Positions 1 through 8,687 of a stretch of 57,527 nucleotides of DNA are shown here, in pieces (position 1 is the stretch's first letter; the number at the start of each line of letters is the position of its first letter). Under the pieces are notes generated by a model that ran no database searches, was not told the DNA's origin, and was given only the letters and a program-made list of their open reading frames with translations. Position numbers and translations under genes: made by a program. Source of the DNA: Caldilineales bacterium. GTDB taxonomy: Bacteria; Chloroflexota; Anaerolineae; JAAEKA01. The DNA is taken from the NCBI GenBank assembly GCA_025055015.1, contig JANWYQ010000114.1, positions 1-57,527 on the forward strand. Direction: 5' to 3'.

Positions 1-1058
1 GCAGCGTCGCCCACCACCTCCGGCAGCGAGGCGGCGTGGGAGCAGATCACCGGCGAGCCGCAGGCCATGGCCTCCAGGGGCGGCAGGCCGAAGCCCTCGT
101 AGAGGGAGGGGTAGACGAAGGCGATGGCCCCGCTGTACAGCGCCGGCAGGTCCGCGTCGGCCACGTAGCCGGGGAAGAGCACCCGGTCGGCCAGGCCGGC
201 GGCGTCCACCGCGCGGAAGATCTCGCTCTCCCGCCACTGGGCCTTGCCGGCGATCACCAACAGGGGTGCGTGCGAGCCGTCCCGGCCGGCGGCCTGCCGA
301 CTCGCCACCAGCCGTCGGAAGGCCTCCACCAGGCGCACCATGTTCTTGCGCGGCTGCAGGTTGCCCAGGGCCAGCACGTAGGGCCGGTCGCCGATGCCGT
401 AGCGCTGCCGCACGGCAGCCAGCGCGGCCGGGTCGGTCACGGGGCGGAACTGGTCGGCGGCCGCCTCGTAGGTGACCACCACCTTCTCCGGCGGCAGGCC
501 GTAGCAGTCCAGGAGCTCCTGGCGGGCGTGGCGGCTGACGGTGATGACGCGCGCGGCCCGCCGCGCGCTGAGCGGCACCAGGGCCTTGAGGATGCGCAGG
601 TCGCGCGGGGAGAAGAACTCGGGGTAGCGCTCGAAGGCGATGTCGTGCACCGTGACCACGGTGGGACAGGGGGAGAGGGGCGGCGCGTTGTACTGCACGT
701 GCAGCAGATCCACGTGCTGGGCGAAGGAGGCCCAGGGCAGGCCCAGGGGGATGCGCAACAACGAGTGGGCCGGCCGCACGCGCACGATGCTGGCGTGGGG
801 CGGCAGGGGGGGCAGGGCCGCGGCCAGCCGCTCCGGGTAAGGGGTGAGCAGGCGGAAGCGGGGCACCGCGCCCCACCGCCGCGGCCGGCGGGGATTGGGG
901 GCCTCGACGCTGGGGGGACCGCCGGGCGCAGCGTCCCACGAGAAGCCCTTGGGGTCGAGGCCGGTGATCTCCAGCAGCCCGCGGATCAGGTTGACCGCGT
1001 AGGTCTCGTTGCCGGTTTCCCGCTCGCCCACCATGTGGGCGTCAATGGCGATGTCCAT
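1..1058 (-). CDS. Glycosyltransferase family 4 (3' end cut by window edge)
   Basis: Transfers a sugar from an activated donor to a growing glycan; cytosolic or membrane-associated. The frame is open from the ATG at 1058 to the window edge (about 352 codons). The N-terminus begins [20 protein letters not shown], typical of GT-B enzymes that bind the acceptor with a Gly-rich first loop. Near the end the E-x7-E donor motif is visible in [18 protein letters not shown]. The middle has [11 protein letters not shown], the usual start of the second Rossmann domain. It is last of a four-gene (-) operon, 9 bases after the GT2 gene. Family assignment is firm; donor and acceptor sugars cannot be read from the sequence. 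The true C-terminus lies outside the window. Confidence 0.93.
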   Translation of the reverse strand, partial: MDIAIDAHMVGERETGNETYAVNLIRGLLEITGLDPKGFSWDAAPGGPPSVEAPNPRRPRRWGAVPRFRLLTPYPERLAAALPPLPPHASIVRVRPAHSLLRIPLGLPWASFAQHVDLLHVQYNAPPLSPCPTVVTVHDIAFERYPEFFSPRDLRILKALVPLSARRAARVITVSRHARQELLDCYGLPPEKVVVTYEAAADQFRPVTDPAALAAVRQRYGIGDRPYVLALGNLQPRKNMVRLVEAFRRLVASRQAAGRDGSHAPLLVIAGKAQWRESEIFRAVDAAGLADRVLFPGYVADADLPALYSGAIAFVYPSLYEGFGLPPLEAMACGSPVICSHAASLPEVVGDA

Positions 1059-1067
1059 GGCGTGGCC

Positions 1068-2108
1068 CTACGGCTGCGGCGTCGAGCCCTCAAGGAGGTG
1101 TGTCGTAGCCTGCGCCCCAGGGGTCCTGAAGCGCAGGGCCTCCCGCATCACGCCGGTGTAGGCGCGCCAGTTCTCCTGCCAGCGGCGCCGCTCGCTGCCC
1201 CGTGTCACGGCTATCATGCCGGCGCTGATCAAAGCTCGCAGGCCCATCTGCAGCAGGGTGATCAAGCGCACAGCCAGCTCGGTGGACCGGCCGTCGAACT
1301 TGCGAAAGTAACGGAAATGGGAGCGAAAGCCCAGCGGCAACACGGCCGCGCGCGCTCGCGCCACCGCCCGCTTGCCCAGGTGCACCACCTGCGCGTCGGG
1401 GGTGAAGAAGACGCGGTAGCCCATGCCCTTGGCCCGGCGGCACCAGTCCAGCTCCTCCACGTACATCCAGTACCCCTCGTCGAAGGGACCCACGGCGTCC
1501 CACGCGCTGCGGCGAATGGCCATGGCGCAGCCCTGGACCCAGTCCACCTCCCGCACGGCGTCGCGCTGGAAGCCTCCCAGCTCGCGGCGCGCAAACAAAG
1601 GGCTGCGAGGCCACAGCACGCTCAGGAACACCGCCTCGCAGAACAGGTCCCACAGGGTGGGGAAGCGGAAGGCGGCCGCCTGCCAGGTGCCGTTGGGGTT
1701 GAGGACGTTGGGCCCGGCCACAGCGGCCTCGGGATGGGCGTCTAGGAAGCGCTTCAGCCCCTGCAGCGCGCCGGGCAGGAGATAGGCGTCCGGGTTGAGG
1801 AGGAAGAGCACCTCCCCGCGGGCCAGGCGGATGGCCTGGTTGTTGGCGGCGGCAAACCCGGCGTTGACGGGGTTGGCGACCAACCGGACCTGGGGGAACT
1901 CGGCCTGGACCATGGCCGCGCTGCCGTCGGACGAGGCGTTGTCCACCACGATGATCTCCACGGTGAGCCCGGCGGGGGCCTCGGGGGGCTCAGCCTCCGG
2001 CGGGACCACCACGGCGGCCGGCTCGTCGCACACGGAGCGGAGGCACTGGCGCAGCAGGTCGCGCGTGTTCCAGCTCACCACCACCACGGTGAAGTCAACG
2101 GAGGGCAT
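1068..2108 (-). CDS. Glycosyltransferase family 2 (rhamnosyltransferase-like)
   Basis: 346-residue inverting GT-A glycosyltransferase, probably adding a sugar during surface polysaccharide or O-antigen synthesis. The N-terminal fold is VVVVSWNTRDLL followed by VVDNASSDGS (nucleotide-binding aspartates) and FLLNPDAYLLPG (metal/donor site). The block VGPFDEGYWMYVEELDWC followed by RVFFTPDAQVVHLG is typical of WbbL-like rhamnosyltransferases. It starts 6 bases after the O-antigen-ligase-like gene. The ATG has no clear Shine-Dalgarno sequence, so it may depend on translation of the upstream gene. Substrate is inferred only. Confidence 0.93.
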   Translation of the reverse strand: MPSVDFTVVVVSWNTRDLLRQCLRSVCDEPAAVVVPPEAEPPEAPAGLTVEIIVVDNASSDGSAAMVQAEFPQVRLVANPVNAGFAAANNQAIRLARGEVLFLLNPDAYLLPGALQGLKRFLDAHPEAAVAGPNVLNPNGTWQAAAFRFPTLWDLFCEAVFLSVLWPRSPLFARRELGGFQRDAVREVDWVQGCAMAIRRSAWDAVGPFDEGYWMYVEELDWCRRAKGMGYRVFFTPDAQVVHLGKRAVARARAAVLPLGFRSHFRYFRKFDGRSTELAVRLITLLQMGLRALISAGMIAVTRGSERRRWQENWRAYTGVMREALRFRTPGAQATTHLLEGSTPQP

Positions 2109-2114
2109 CGAGGT

Positions 2115-3611
2115 CTAGGAGGTCGCTCGGCGACTCGCATCCTGGGCAAAGGCCAGGCCGGCGATGGTCCACAGGTGGCCGGCAGCCAGCAGGTTCTGCA
2201 ACAAGGGCGTTACGACGAAGTCCACGAGCGCACCCGCCCAGTAGACGATGGCCAGCTCGGCCAGGAACAGGGCCCACAGCCGACCGTCGGCCTGCGCACG
2301 GCCCCGCATGCGCCACAAGGTGAGCATCAGCGAGGTCAGGGCCAGCAACAGCAGGACCATGCCGAAGACGCCGGTCTCCATGCCGAACTGGAAGTAGGTG
2401 CTCTCGGTGTGCTGGATGGGCGCCTCGCCGGAGAACTTCAGCGCCCGCTCCCCCACCATGCCCATGCCGATGCCCATGGGGTGCTGGGTCAGGAAGCCCA
2501 GGGAGTAGGCCATAGAGCTCACGTGGGCGTCGGCGGCCGGGTCGCGGCCGGTGAGCCCGCGCACGACGCGGGTGACGAAGCCGGAGGCCACCAGCCCCCA
2601 CACCAACAGCGCAGCCGCGCCGATCAGCCCCACCAGCGCCAGCCGGTTGCCCAGCAGCTCGGCCAGGGTGCGCCGCACGCCCCGCTCCTTGACCCAGATG
2701 CCAACCCAGGCGGCTAAGGAGACCATCAGCGCCAGAAAGCCCCCACGGCTAAAGGTGAGCAGCAGGCACGCGGTGAACAGGGCCAGCAGGCCGGCCAACA
2801 GGGCCCGACGCAGCGGCGACCGCCAGCGCACGAAGGCCATCAGGCACAGGAGGATGAAGAAGTTCAGGTAGAGGGCCAGCTGGTTGGGGCCCGTGGCGGT
2901 GGAGATGGCCCGCGGGATGGGCATGCCGTCCCGCAGCGCAGTCTTGAACGCGAAGGGCAGCGCGCCGTTCTCATCCACGTAGCCCATGCGCACCATGGTG
3001 GGGAAGTCTATGAAGCGGGCCTGGTAGATGCCGAAGGCGGCCACGCCTGCGGCCACCAACGTCCACAGCGCCAGGGCGACGGTCAGCTCCCGCCGCGAGG
3101 GGGCCAGCAGCCGGGCCAGGAAGAAGAGCGCCAGCGGCACCAGGTAGTTGCGCAGGCCGTACACGCCGATGCCCAGCCGTGTGGCCACCGGGATGTAGGC
3201 CGCGGCCAGCGCCACCACCGCCACCAGCCAGAGGTCGAACTGGTACAGCCGCCAGGTCAGCCGGCGCCGGCCGCTCAGGTGCAGCACGGCCAGCGCGACG
3301 AACAGCAGCAGGATGGCCCCCTCCTTCCACAGGGAGAGCAGGCGGATGTACTGGTCGGGCCAGCGCCACTGCCACGTCACCACCCGCAGCAGGCCGTCGT
3401 ACAGGGGCACAAAGGCCATCACCCCGGCGAAGAGCCAAAAGGGGCGCAGCCAGGCCAGGGCCACGGCCACGACGGCGACGGCCAGAGCGGCCGCCAGCAG
3501 CGGCTGGGCCCGGAACAGCAGCCACAGCGCCAGCAAGGCTAGCAGGACGGCCGTGGGCAGGAGGGGAAGGGCGCGACGGCCGCCGGAGGGGGAAAGGGTC
3601 TCGGTGGTCAC
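2115..3611 (-). CDS. O-antigen ligase/polymerase-like integral membrane protein
   Basis: 498 residues with about ten to twelve hydrophobic segments. It belongs by pattern to the Wzy/WaaL (O-antigen ligase) superfamily, which joins or polymerises lipid-linked glycans at the outer face of the membrane. Visible family signs are TFSRGGFLALMVSLAAW in the middle and a large loop containing GEAPIQHTESTYFQFGME before the last membrane spans. The start is a GTG at 3611 with AGGAG nine bases upstream. It lies 12 bases after the phosphodiesterase gene and 6 bases before the GT2 gene, so the four genes are probably one transcript. Ligase versus polymerase activity cannot be told apart here. Confidence 0.88.
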   Translation of the reverse strand: MTTETLSPSGGRRALPLLPTAVLLALLALWLLFRAQPLLAAALAVAVVAVALAWLRPFWLFAGVMAFVPLYDGLLRVVTWQWRWPDQYIRLLSLWKEGAILLLFVALAVLHLSGRRRLTWRLYQFDLWLVAVVALAAAYIPVATRLGIGVYGLRNYLVPLALFFLARLLAPSRRELTVALALWTLVAAGVAAFGIYQARFIDFPTMVRMGYVDENGALPFAFKTALRDGMPIPRAISTATGPNQLALYLNFFILLCLMAFVRWRSPLRRALLAGLLALFTACLLLTFSRGGFLALMVSLAAWVGIWVKERGVRRTLAELLGNRLALVGLIGAAALLVWGLVASGFVTRVVRGLTGRDPAADAHVSSMAYSLGFLTQHPMGIGMGMVGERALKFSGEAPIQHTESTYFQFGMETGVFGMVLLLLALTSLMLTLWRMRGRAQADGRLWALFLAELAIVYWAGALVDFVVTPLLQNLLAAGHLWTIAGLAFAQDASRRATS

Positions 3612-3623
3612 GGCGATACGCTC

Positions 3624-5351
3624 CTACTGCACGTAGCCCAGCCCGCGCAGGCGGCCCTCGATGATCGCCTCTTCGTCGGGGCTGTAGTCGGCGCCGCGGG
3701 AGGGGTCGGCGCCGTCGGGGGCGGCGGAGGCGCCGGCTGTGGCTGCCAGTTGCACCGGCCGCCGGCTCAGCCACTCCTCGGTGAAGGCGGCGACCAGCAC
3801 TCGGCCGTCCATGTCGTCGGGCACCGGCAGGCCCAGGTAGTGCAGGATGGTGGGCGCCAGGTCCCACAGCACTGCGCCGTCGAAGGTGTGGCCCGCGCGC
3901 ACCCCTGGGCCAGCCATGATGAAGATGCCGTGCAGCCGGTGGCCGCCGTTGTTGAAGCTGGGCTGGAAGGGAGGCGGCGGGGGCGGCGGCTGTCCGGGCT
4001 GGGGCAGGTAGATGCCGCGGATCACCCGCGTCGTGCGCCAGCGGATCAGGATGTCGGGCGCCTTGTGCAGGTAGGGCCCATGGTAGACCGCCTCGCGCGG
4101 CAGCGCCTCCTCCACCACCGGCTCGTGGTCCACCACGTCGCGGCTGGCGTAGAGCTTGGCGATGATCTCCTCGCGCAGGGCACGGTACTCCGACGGCGGC
4201 ACGATGCCCTGGGGCTCGCGGCCCTGCAGGTTGATCCACAGGTCGTCGCGCGCGCCGTAGGCGTAGGCCTTGGTGCGGCGCCAGTCAATGTTGCCGAAGG
4301 TGATCATGGTCTCCACCCGCTCGCGCAGGCCGGGAAAGAGGCGCACCAGGCGCAGCTTGCCCTCGCGCGACAGGTGGTGGTCGGCCAGGTCGTAGGCCCA
4401 CTTCAGCGGCGCGGCCATGGCCTGCTTGAGCCGCGCTGCGGCCGGCATCGGCCCCTCGTCCAGGGTGTGCAGCAGGCCCAGGCTGGCCAGCCAGCCGTTG
4501 AGGTACTCTGCGCCCCGCTGGTTGAACCCGCCGCCGTGGTCGCTCATCACCATCACCGCAGCGTCGGGCGCCAGGGCCGTCAGCTCGCCCACGATGGCGT
4601 CCGCCTGTTGGTACACCCGCAGGATGGTGTCGCCGTAGCGCTGCGCCTCGACCGGGTCGTGCTCCGGGTGGGAGGGGTCCATGTCCTTCCAGAAGAAGTG
4701 ATGGGCCGCGTCGGTGGAGGTGAAGGTGACGTGGAAGACGTCCCACGGCCGGGTGGTCAGGAGATAGCGCACGTAGGCCAGGCGCTTCTCCTCCGCCTCG
4801 AAGATCGCCCGCTCGGCCAGGTCGCGGCGGCCCATCTTGATGTAGCTGGGCACCCCCGGCTCGATGACGTAGTCGCCCACCCGCGCCTGCAGCTCCTTGA
4901 TCAGCTCCGGCGGGTGGCTGAAGCCGGGGCTGTCCACGCCGGGCGCGTCCAGGCCAGCCAGCATCACGCCGTTCACCGGGTCGGCCGGGTAGCTCAGGGG
5001 CACGTTGACCACGCCCACCCGCAGCCCGGCGCGGCTGGCGATGGTCCACCAGGCGTCCCCGCGGCGAAAGCTGGCGTTGAGGTAGCGGGTCTTGTAGGAG
5101 CCCTCGATGCGCTCGTCGAAGTAGAAGATGCCGTGCTTGCCGGGGTTCTTGCCGGTGGCGTAGGAGCTCCAGGCAGGCGCGCTGTTCTGGTTGGGCACCG
5201 AGCGCAGCGGTGCGCTGGCGCCCTCGGCCAGCAGCCGGGCCAGGTTCGGCAGCCTGCCGGCCGCAGCCCACGGGCGGATCAGGTCGAAAGTGGCGCCGTC
5301 CAGGCCGATGATCAACAGGCGAGGTCGGTGGTCGGAGGTCGGTTCGCGCAT
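3624..5351 (-). CDS. Alkaline phosphatase superfamily / type I phosphodiesterase-nucleotide pyrophosphatase
   Basis: 575-residue metal-dependent phospho-ester hydrolase of the PF01663 type. LLIIGLDGATFD holds the first metal aspartate (D18). APAWSSYATGKNPGKHG carries the likely nucleophile serine near 62-63. TSTDAAHHFF, VMVMSDHGGGFNQ and NNGGHRLHGIF give the remaining metal ligands. No signal peptide or membrane span is seen, so it is probably cytosolic. I chose the ATG at 5351, because the reading frame starts further upstream but GGAGGG lies just before this ATG and homology begins here. A TTGTGC-N17-TATAAT promoter ends only 10 bases before the ATG, so the mRNA may be almost leaderless. 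First gene of the glycan operon; the natural substrate is unknown. Confidence 0.9.
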   Translation of the reverse strand: MREPTSDHRPRLLIIGLDGATFDLIRPWAAAGRLPNLARLLAEGASAPLRSVPNQNSAPAWSSYATGKNPGKHGIFYFDERIEGSYKTRYLNASFRRGDAWWTIASRAGLRVGVVNVPLSYPADPVNGVMLAGLDAPGVDSPGFSHPPELIKELQARVGDYVIEPGVPSYIKMGRRDLAERAIFEAEEKRLAYVRYLLTTRPWDVFHVTFTSTDAAHHFFWKDMDPSHPEHDPVEAQRYGDTILRVYQQADAIVGELTALAPDAAVMVMSDHGGGFNQRGAEYLNGWLASLGLLHTLDEGPMPAAARLKQAMAAPLKWAYDLADHHLSREGKLRLVRLFPGLRERVETMITFGNIDWRRTKAYAYGARDDLWINLQGREPQGIVPPSEYRALREEIIAKLYASRDVVDHEPVVEEALPREAVYHGPYLHKAPDILIRWRTTRVIRGIYLPQPGQPPPPPPPFQPSFNNGGHRLHGIFIMAGPGVRAGHTFDGAVLWDLAPTILHYLGLPVPDDMDGRVLVAAFTEEWLSRRPVQLAATAGASAAPDGADPSRGADYSPDEEAIIEGRLRGLGYVQ

Positions 5352-5361
5352 AGCGCCCTCC

Positions 5362-5390
5362 ATTATAGCGAGGCCGGGGGGGATGCACAA
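5362..5390 (-). promoter_or_regulatory. Sigma-70-type promoter of the glycan operon
   Basis: Read on the minus strand: TTGTGC (5390-5385), a 17-base spacer and a perfect TATAAT (5367-5362). The -10 box ends 10 bases before the ATG at 5351, so the predicted transcript starts 3-4 bases before the start codon. Confidence 0.75.
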
Positions 5391-5409
5391 GCAAGGCCGC
5401 AGGGCAATC

Positions 5410-5438
5410 TTGTCGCGGCCGGGGGCGTGGGCTACAAT
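5410..5438 (+). promoter_or_regulatory. Sigma-70-type promoter for the RNA methyltransferase
   Basis: TTGTCG (5410-5415), a 17-base spacer and TACAAT (5433-5438). It is divergent from the glycan operon promoter and would give a leader of about 140 bases before the ATG at 5588. Confidence 0.6.
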
Positions 5439-5587
5439 GGAGCCTGCGCCTCGGTGGGCGCCGATGTCATGATCCAGATCTGCGCAGACAGCGCGAGTGG
5501 ACACGGACTGAAGACATCCGTGACAGCCCGATCCGTGCGTGCTGCCCAGAGGCCTATCTCCATCGCGTAGGGTATCCTGGCGCTGTT

Positions 5588-7024
5588 ATGTCGCGCTCCA
5601 TTGGCCTCCCCCTCACCTTCCTGGCCCGCATGGCCGACCTGCTGGACGAGGAGTTCCCCACCTTCCTGGCCGCGCTCAGCCGACCGCCGGTGGCCGGCCT
5701 GCGGGTCAACACCCTGAAGCTCAGCGTGGCGGAGTTCCTGGCCCTCTGCCCGTGGGAGCTCAAACCCGTGCCCTGGTGCGACACAGGGTTCCTGCTGCCG
5801 CCCACCCACACCGCCAGCACCTACCCGCTCTACGACGCGGGCCTCTACTACCTGCAGGAGCCCAGCACCATGGCCGTGGCCACGCTGCTGGCCCCTCGGC
5901 CGGGCGAGCGGGTGCTGGACCTCTGCGCCGCGCCCGGCGGCAAGGCCACCCACATCGCTGCGCTGATGGCGGACCAGGGGGTGCTGGTGGCCAACGAGGT
6001 CGAGCCGGACCGCGCGGCCATTCTGGCGCGCAACCTGGAGACCTGGGGCGCGCGCCACGCCTTGGTGCTCAGCGAGACGCCGGAACGACTAGCCGAGCGC
6101 TGGCCGGAGGCCTTCGACCGGGTGCTGGTGGACGCGCCCTGCTCCGGCGAGGGGATGTTCCGCAAGAGCGAGCAGGCGCGCTACCACTGGAGCGAGGCCC
6201 ATGTGGCCGGCTGCGCCTTGCGCCAGCAGGACATCCTGGACGCAGCCGCGGCCCTGGTGCGGCCAGGCGGGTTGCTGGCCTACGCCACCTGCACCTTTGC
6301 GCCGGAGGAGAACGAGGGGGTGGTGTGGCGTTTCCTGCAGAGCCACCCTGACTTCGACCTCGAGGAGCCGGCGCCGCTGCCCGGCCTGGACCGCGGCCGG
6401 CCGGCGTGGGCGTTCTGGCCGCCGACGCAGGAGGAGGTGGCTCCTGCGGCGCTGCCGGACGCGCGCGCCGAGGCCCTGAGCCGCACCGCGCGGCTATGGC
6501 CACACCGGACGGAGGGGGAAGGGCACTTCGTGGCGCTGTTGCGCCGCCGAGACGGCGCGCCGCGCCGCGAGTGGCGTTCGGCCGCGGCCTCGGAGTTGAC
6601 CAGCCGGGAGCGCGCGGCGCTGGCTGCCTTCTGGGAGCCTACCGTGGGCTTGCCCCTGCCGGAGCGGCTCCTGGTGCGGTCGAGCGGGGAGGAGAGCGAG
6701 GTCTACGCGCTAGCCGAGGACGCGCCGGACGTGCGTGGGCTGCGGGCGCTGCGTCCCGGCTGGCTCCTGGGCACGCTGCGCAAGGGTCGGTTTATCCCCG
6801 CCCACGCCCTGGCCCTGGGGCTGCGGCGCTGCGAGGCGCTGCAGCGGTTGGACCTCCCGCTGGGCAGCGAGGAGGTGGCCCGCTACCTGCGGGGAGAGCC
6901 GCTGCCCTCGTCCGGCGCCGACGGCTGGGTTGTGGTGTGCGTCGAAGGGTTCCCCCTGGGGTGGGGCAAGCGGGTGAGCGGCCTGGTCAAGAACCACTAC
7001 CCCAAGGCGCTGCGCTGGCCGTGA
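5588..7024 (+). CDS. RsmF-like rRNA cytosine-C5 methyltransferase (NOL1/NOP2/Sun family)
   Basis: 478 residues. Uses S-adenosylmethionine to methylate C5 of a cytosine in RNA, usually 16S rRNA. The SAM-binding motif VLDLCAAPGGKATHIAA lies near residues 110-125. The two functional cysteines are present: DAPCSGEGMF (C185) and ATCTFAPEENE (C235). The C-terminal part (about 300-478), with GTLRKGRFIPAHALALGL and a final KNHYPKALRWP, matches the extra domain found in RsmF/YebU-type enzymes rather than RsmB. Monocistronic, reading away from the glycan operon and converging on the small lipoprotein gene. Exact target base is not deducible. Confidence 0.92.
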   Translation: MSRSIGLPLTFLARMADLLDEEFPTFLAALSRPPVAGLRVNTLKLSVAEFLALCPWELKPVPWCDTGFLLPPTHTASTYPLYDAGLYYLQEPSTMAVATLLAPRPGERVLDLCAAPGGKATHIAALMADQGVLVANEVEPDRAAILARNLETWGARHALVLSETPERLAERWPEAFDRVLVDAPCSGEGMFRKSEQARYHWSEAHVAGCALRQQDILDAAAALVRPGGLLAYATCTFAPEENEGVVWRFLQSHPDFDLEEPAPLPGLDRGRPAWAFWPPTQEEVAPAALPDARAEALSRTARLWPHRTEGEGHFVALLRRRDGAPRREWRSAAASELTSRERAALAAFWEPTVGLPLPERLLVRSSGEESEVYALAEDAPDVRGLRALRPGWLLGTLRKGRFIPAHALALGLRRCEALQRLDLPLGSEEVARYLRGEPLPSSGADGWVVVCVEGFPLGWGKRVSGLVKNHYPKALRWP

Positions 7025-7062
7025 CGCCCGGCGCCGACCGAGGACGTGCAAGCCGCCGCCGG

Positions 7063-7557
7063 TTAGGCAGGCTGCTTGCCGTCGGCGTCCCCCTTGCCGG
7101 CGGAGGTCCGGCGACGTCGGCCCAGCCACCAGCCGAGCAGGCCCGCCGCCAGAACCACCGCCCCTGCCGCAACCACCCACTGCGTGTCCACCAGGGTAGC
7201 CCGCACCTCGATGGGGCCGTAGACGTTCACGTGGCCGCCCAGCTCGATCTCGTGCAGCTGGTAGTAGTAGGTGCGGCCGGCCTTGGTGGTGCGATCCACG
7301 TAGCTGTACTGGCCGCCGGCCAAGGGGTCAGGCGACGCAGGGATGGGCGCGTCGTTGACCTTGTAGTCGAAGGGGCCGTCGGGCGACTCGGCGCGGTACA
7401 GGTCGAAGCCGGCGGTGTTCATCTCCACCTCGGTGGACCACTCCACCCGCACCGGCGCCGTGCAGGCCGCCAGCAGCGCCATGCACGCCGCCAACAGCGC
7501 CGCGCGCAGCGTCACCGCCCACCGCCGGGTGGCTCCCTTCGTCTTGCCGATGCCCAT
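7063..7557 (-). CDS. Small lipoprotein with fibronectin-III-like fold and C-terminal membrane tail
   Basis: 164 residues, unknown function. An N-terminal signal peptide ends in a lipobox (ALLAAC, Cys near 31). The middle, including FDLYRAESPDGPFDY and YYYQLHEIELGG, looks like a fibronectin type III or Ig-like beta domain. The C-terminus has one hydrophobic span (VVAAGAVVLAAGLLGWWLG) followed by RRRR, which resembles sortase- or exosortase-type tails, although no sorting motif is recognised. Start chosen at 7557 because AGGAGG lies nine bases upstream. It appears to be a single-gene unit with its own promoter. Confidence 0.8.
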   Translation of the reverse strand: MGIGKTKGATRRWAVTLRAALLAACMALLAACTAPVRVEWSTEVEMNTAGFDLYRAESPDGPFDYKVNDAPIPASPDPLAGGQYSYVDRTTKAGRTYYYQLHEIELGGHVNVYGPIEVRATLVDTQWVVAAGAVVLAAGLLGWWLGRRRRTSAGKGDADGKQPA

Positions 7558-7618
7558 GGACTGCGTCCTCCTGACCTGGTTAGCTTCACGGCCGCCGCAC
7601 GTGCCGCCGTGCGCGTCC

Positions 7619-7647
7619 ATTTTACCCCACGGCCCGAAATCCCCCAA
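7619..7647 (-). promoter_or_regulatory. Candidate promoter of the small lipoprotein gene
   Basis: On the minus strand TTGGGG (7647-7642), a 17-base spacer and TAAAAT (7624-7619), about 60 bases before the start at 7557. Confidence 0.5.
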
Positions 7648-7660
7648 GGCTTGAGAGGCG

Positions 7661-7705
7661 GTGAACTGCGAACGGTCGACGGCGAACGGCGAACCGATCA
7701 CCGAT
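7661..7705 (-). repeat. 8-base CGGTGAAC-type tandem repeat array, copy A
   Basis: Degenerate tandem units of about 8 bases (CGGTGATC, CGGTTCGC, CGTTCGCC and similar) read on the minus strand. The array starts inside the end of the DUF429-like gene: its GAT CGG TGA codons (Asp-Arg-stop) are the first repeat unit. Four relatives lie at 9168, 39668, 50384 and 57236. Confidence 0.7.
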
Positions 7706-8660
7706 CGCCGCTCACCTGCCCCAGGATCCAGCCCTCGATGCGGCGCACCGCCGGGTCGTCCGGCTCGCCGGTGGGGCAGCGGCCGGCGACCACCTCCACC
7801 AGGCCGCACAGGCCGACCACCGCATCGAAGCGATCCTCGCCGGCGGCGTCCGCGCCGAAGCCGTCCCGGATGGCCGCCACCAGCGGCTCGGCCAGGTCCA
7901 CGCCGGCGGCCGCAGCCCACGCTTGCAGCGCAGCCCCGTTGGCCCGCCGCTGCGCCTGGGAGCCCTTGCCGCCGCCCAACGCCCGGTCAAAGCGCACGCC
8001 CAAACGCCGGTAGCCGTTGCGCGGGTAAGCCTCCGCCACCACGACCCGGCCGGGCTGCACCAGCTCCGCCAGCGGGCCGTGGAAGGGCCACAGCGCCACC
8101 GGCGGCGACCCACGGCGCAGGGCAGGCCCCAGCAGATCTCGCCAGCCGGCGATGGCCGCCTTGCCGACCTGCTGCGCGCCCAGGGTCCAGAAGAGGGGCG
8201 CTGCGGCCGGCCGGTCGGGCTGCGCCCGGTCGCAGCGCCGCAGCAGCGCCTCGGCCGAGGGCAGGCCTAGGGCGTCCACCAGATGTTGGCGCCGCGCGGC
8301 CCCCGGCCGTTTCGGATAGAAGGGACGGCGCAGGCTGATCTGCTCCGGCGCCTCGGCCACGGCGTAGAAGTCGGCCCACTCCCCTCGGCCCAGCTGGGGC
8401 AGCAGGGCGACGAAGTCGTCCGCGCCGACCCGGTGTGCGTAGGCCTGGGGCAGGCCGATGGGGAAGTCCACCCCCAGCAGCACAGCCGTGTCGGGCCCGG
8501 CCAGGTGCAGCAGGCGAGACAGCAGCGTGTCCAGCTCGCCCACCGGCTGGGGCGGCTGCGCGGTCCACCCCTGGCCCTTGGGGAGCGCCAGGGCCAGCCA
8601 GCGCTTGGCCGGCGCTGCGCTCCAGTCGGCGTGCGCGATCAGGACCTCTCCTCTTGCCAT
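7698..8660 (-). CDS. DUF429-like predicted RNase H-fold protein
   Basis: 320 residues. It resembles the DUF429 family, which is predicted to have a ribonuclease-H-like nuclease fold; the biochemical role is unknown. Matching features are an early acidic strand (LIAHADWSAAPAKRW), LLGVDFPIGLPQAY near 80-93, VVVAEAYPRNGY near 200, and a late GEDRFDAVVGLCGLVE supplying further acidic residues, followed by EGWILG. The start at 8660 has only a weak ribosome site. It follows the YaeQ-like gene by 27 bases, so the two are probably cotranscribed. Its stop codon is formed by a CGGTGA repeat unit. Confidence 0.6.
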   Translation of the reverse strand: MARGEVLIAHADWSAAPAKRWLALALPKGQGWTAQPPQPVGELDTLLSRLLHLAGPDTAVLLGVDFPIGLPQAYAHRVGADDFVALLPQLGRGEWADFYAVAEAPEQISLRRPFYPKRPGAARRQHLVDALGLPSAEALLRRCDRAQPDRPAAAPLFWTLGAQQVGKAAIAGWRDLLGPALRRGSPPVALWPFHGPLAELVQPGRVVVAEAYPRNGYRRLGVRFDRALGGGKGSQAQRRANGAALQAWAAAAGVDLAEPLVAAIRDGFGADAAGEDRFDAVVGLCGLVEVVAGRCPTGEPDDPAVRRIEGWILGQVSGDR

Positions 8661-8687
8661 GTTGGTGTCTTCGGAGGGTGCGGAGAG

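Noticed and set aside
36-1745. Long open frame on the plus strand over the glycosyltransferase genes (also similar long frames at 3750-5570, 9201-11843, 14380-16827)
   Set aside because: Antisense shadows of high-GC genes: low-complexity Gly/Arg/Val/His-rich products with no recognisable domains, while the other strand encodes clear protein families.
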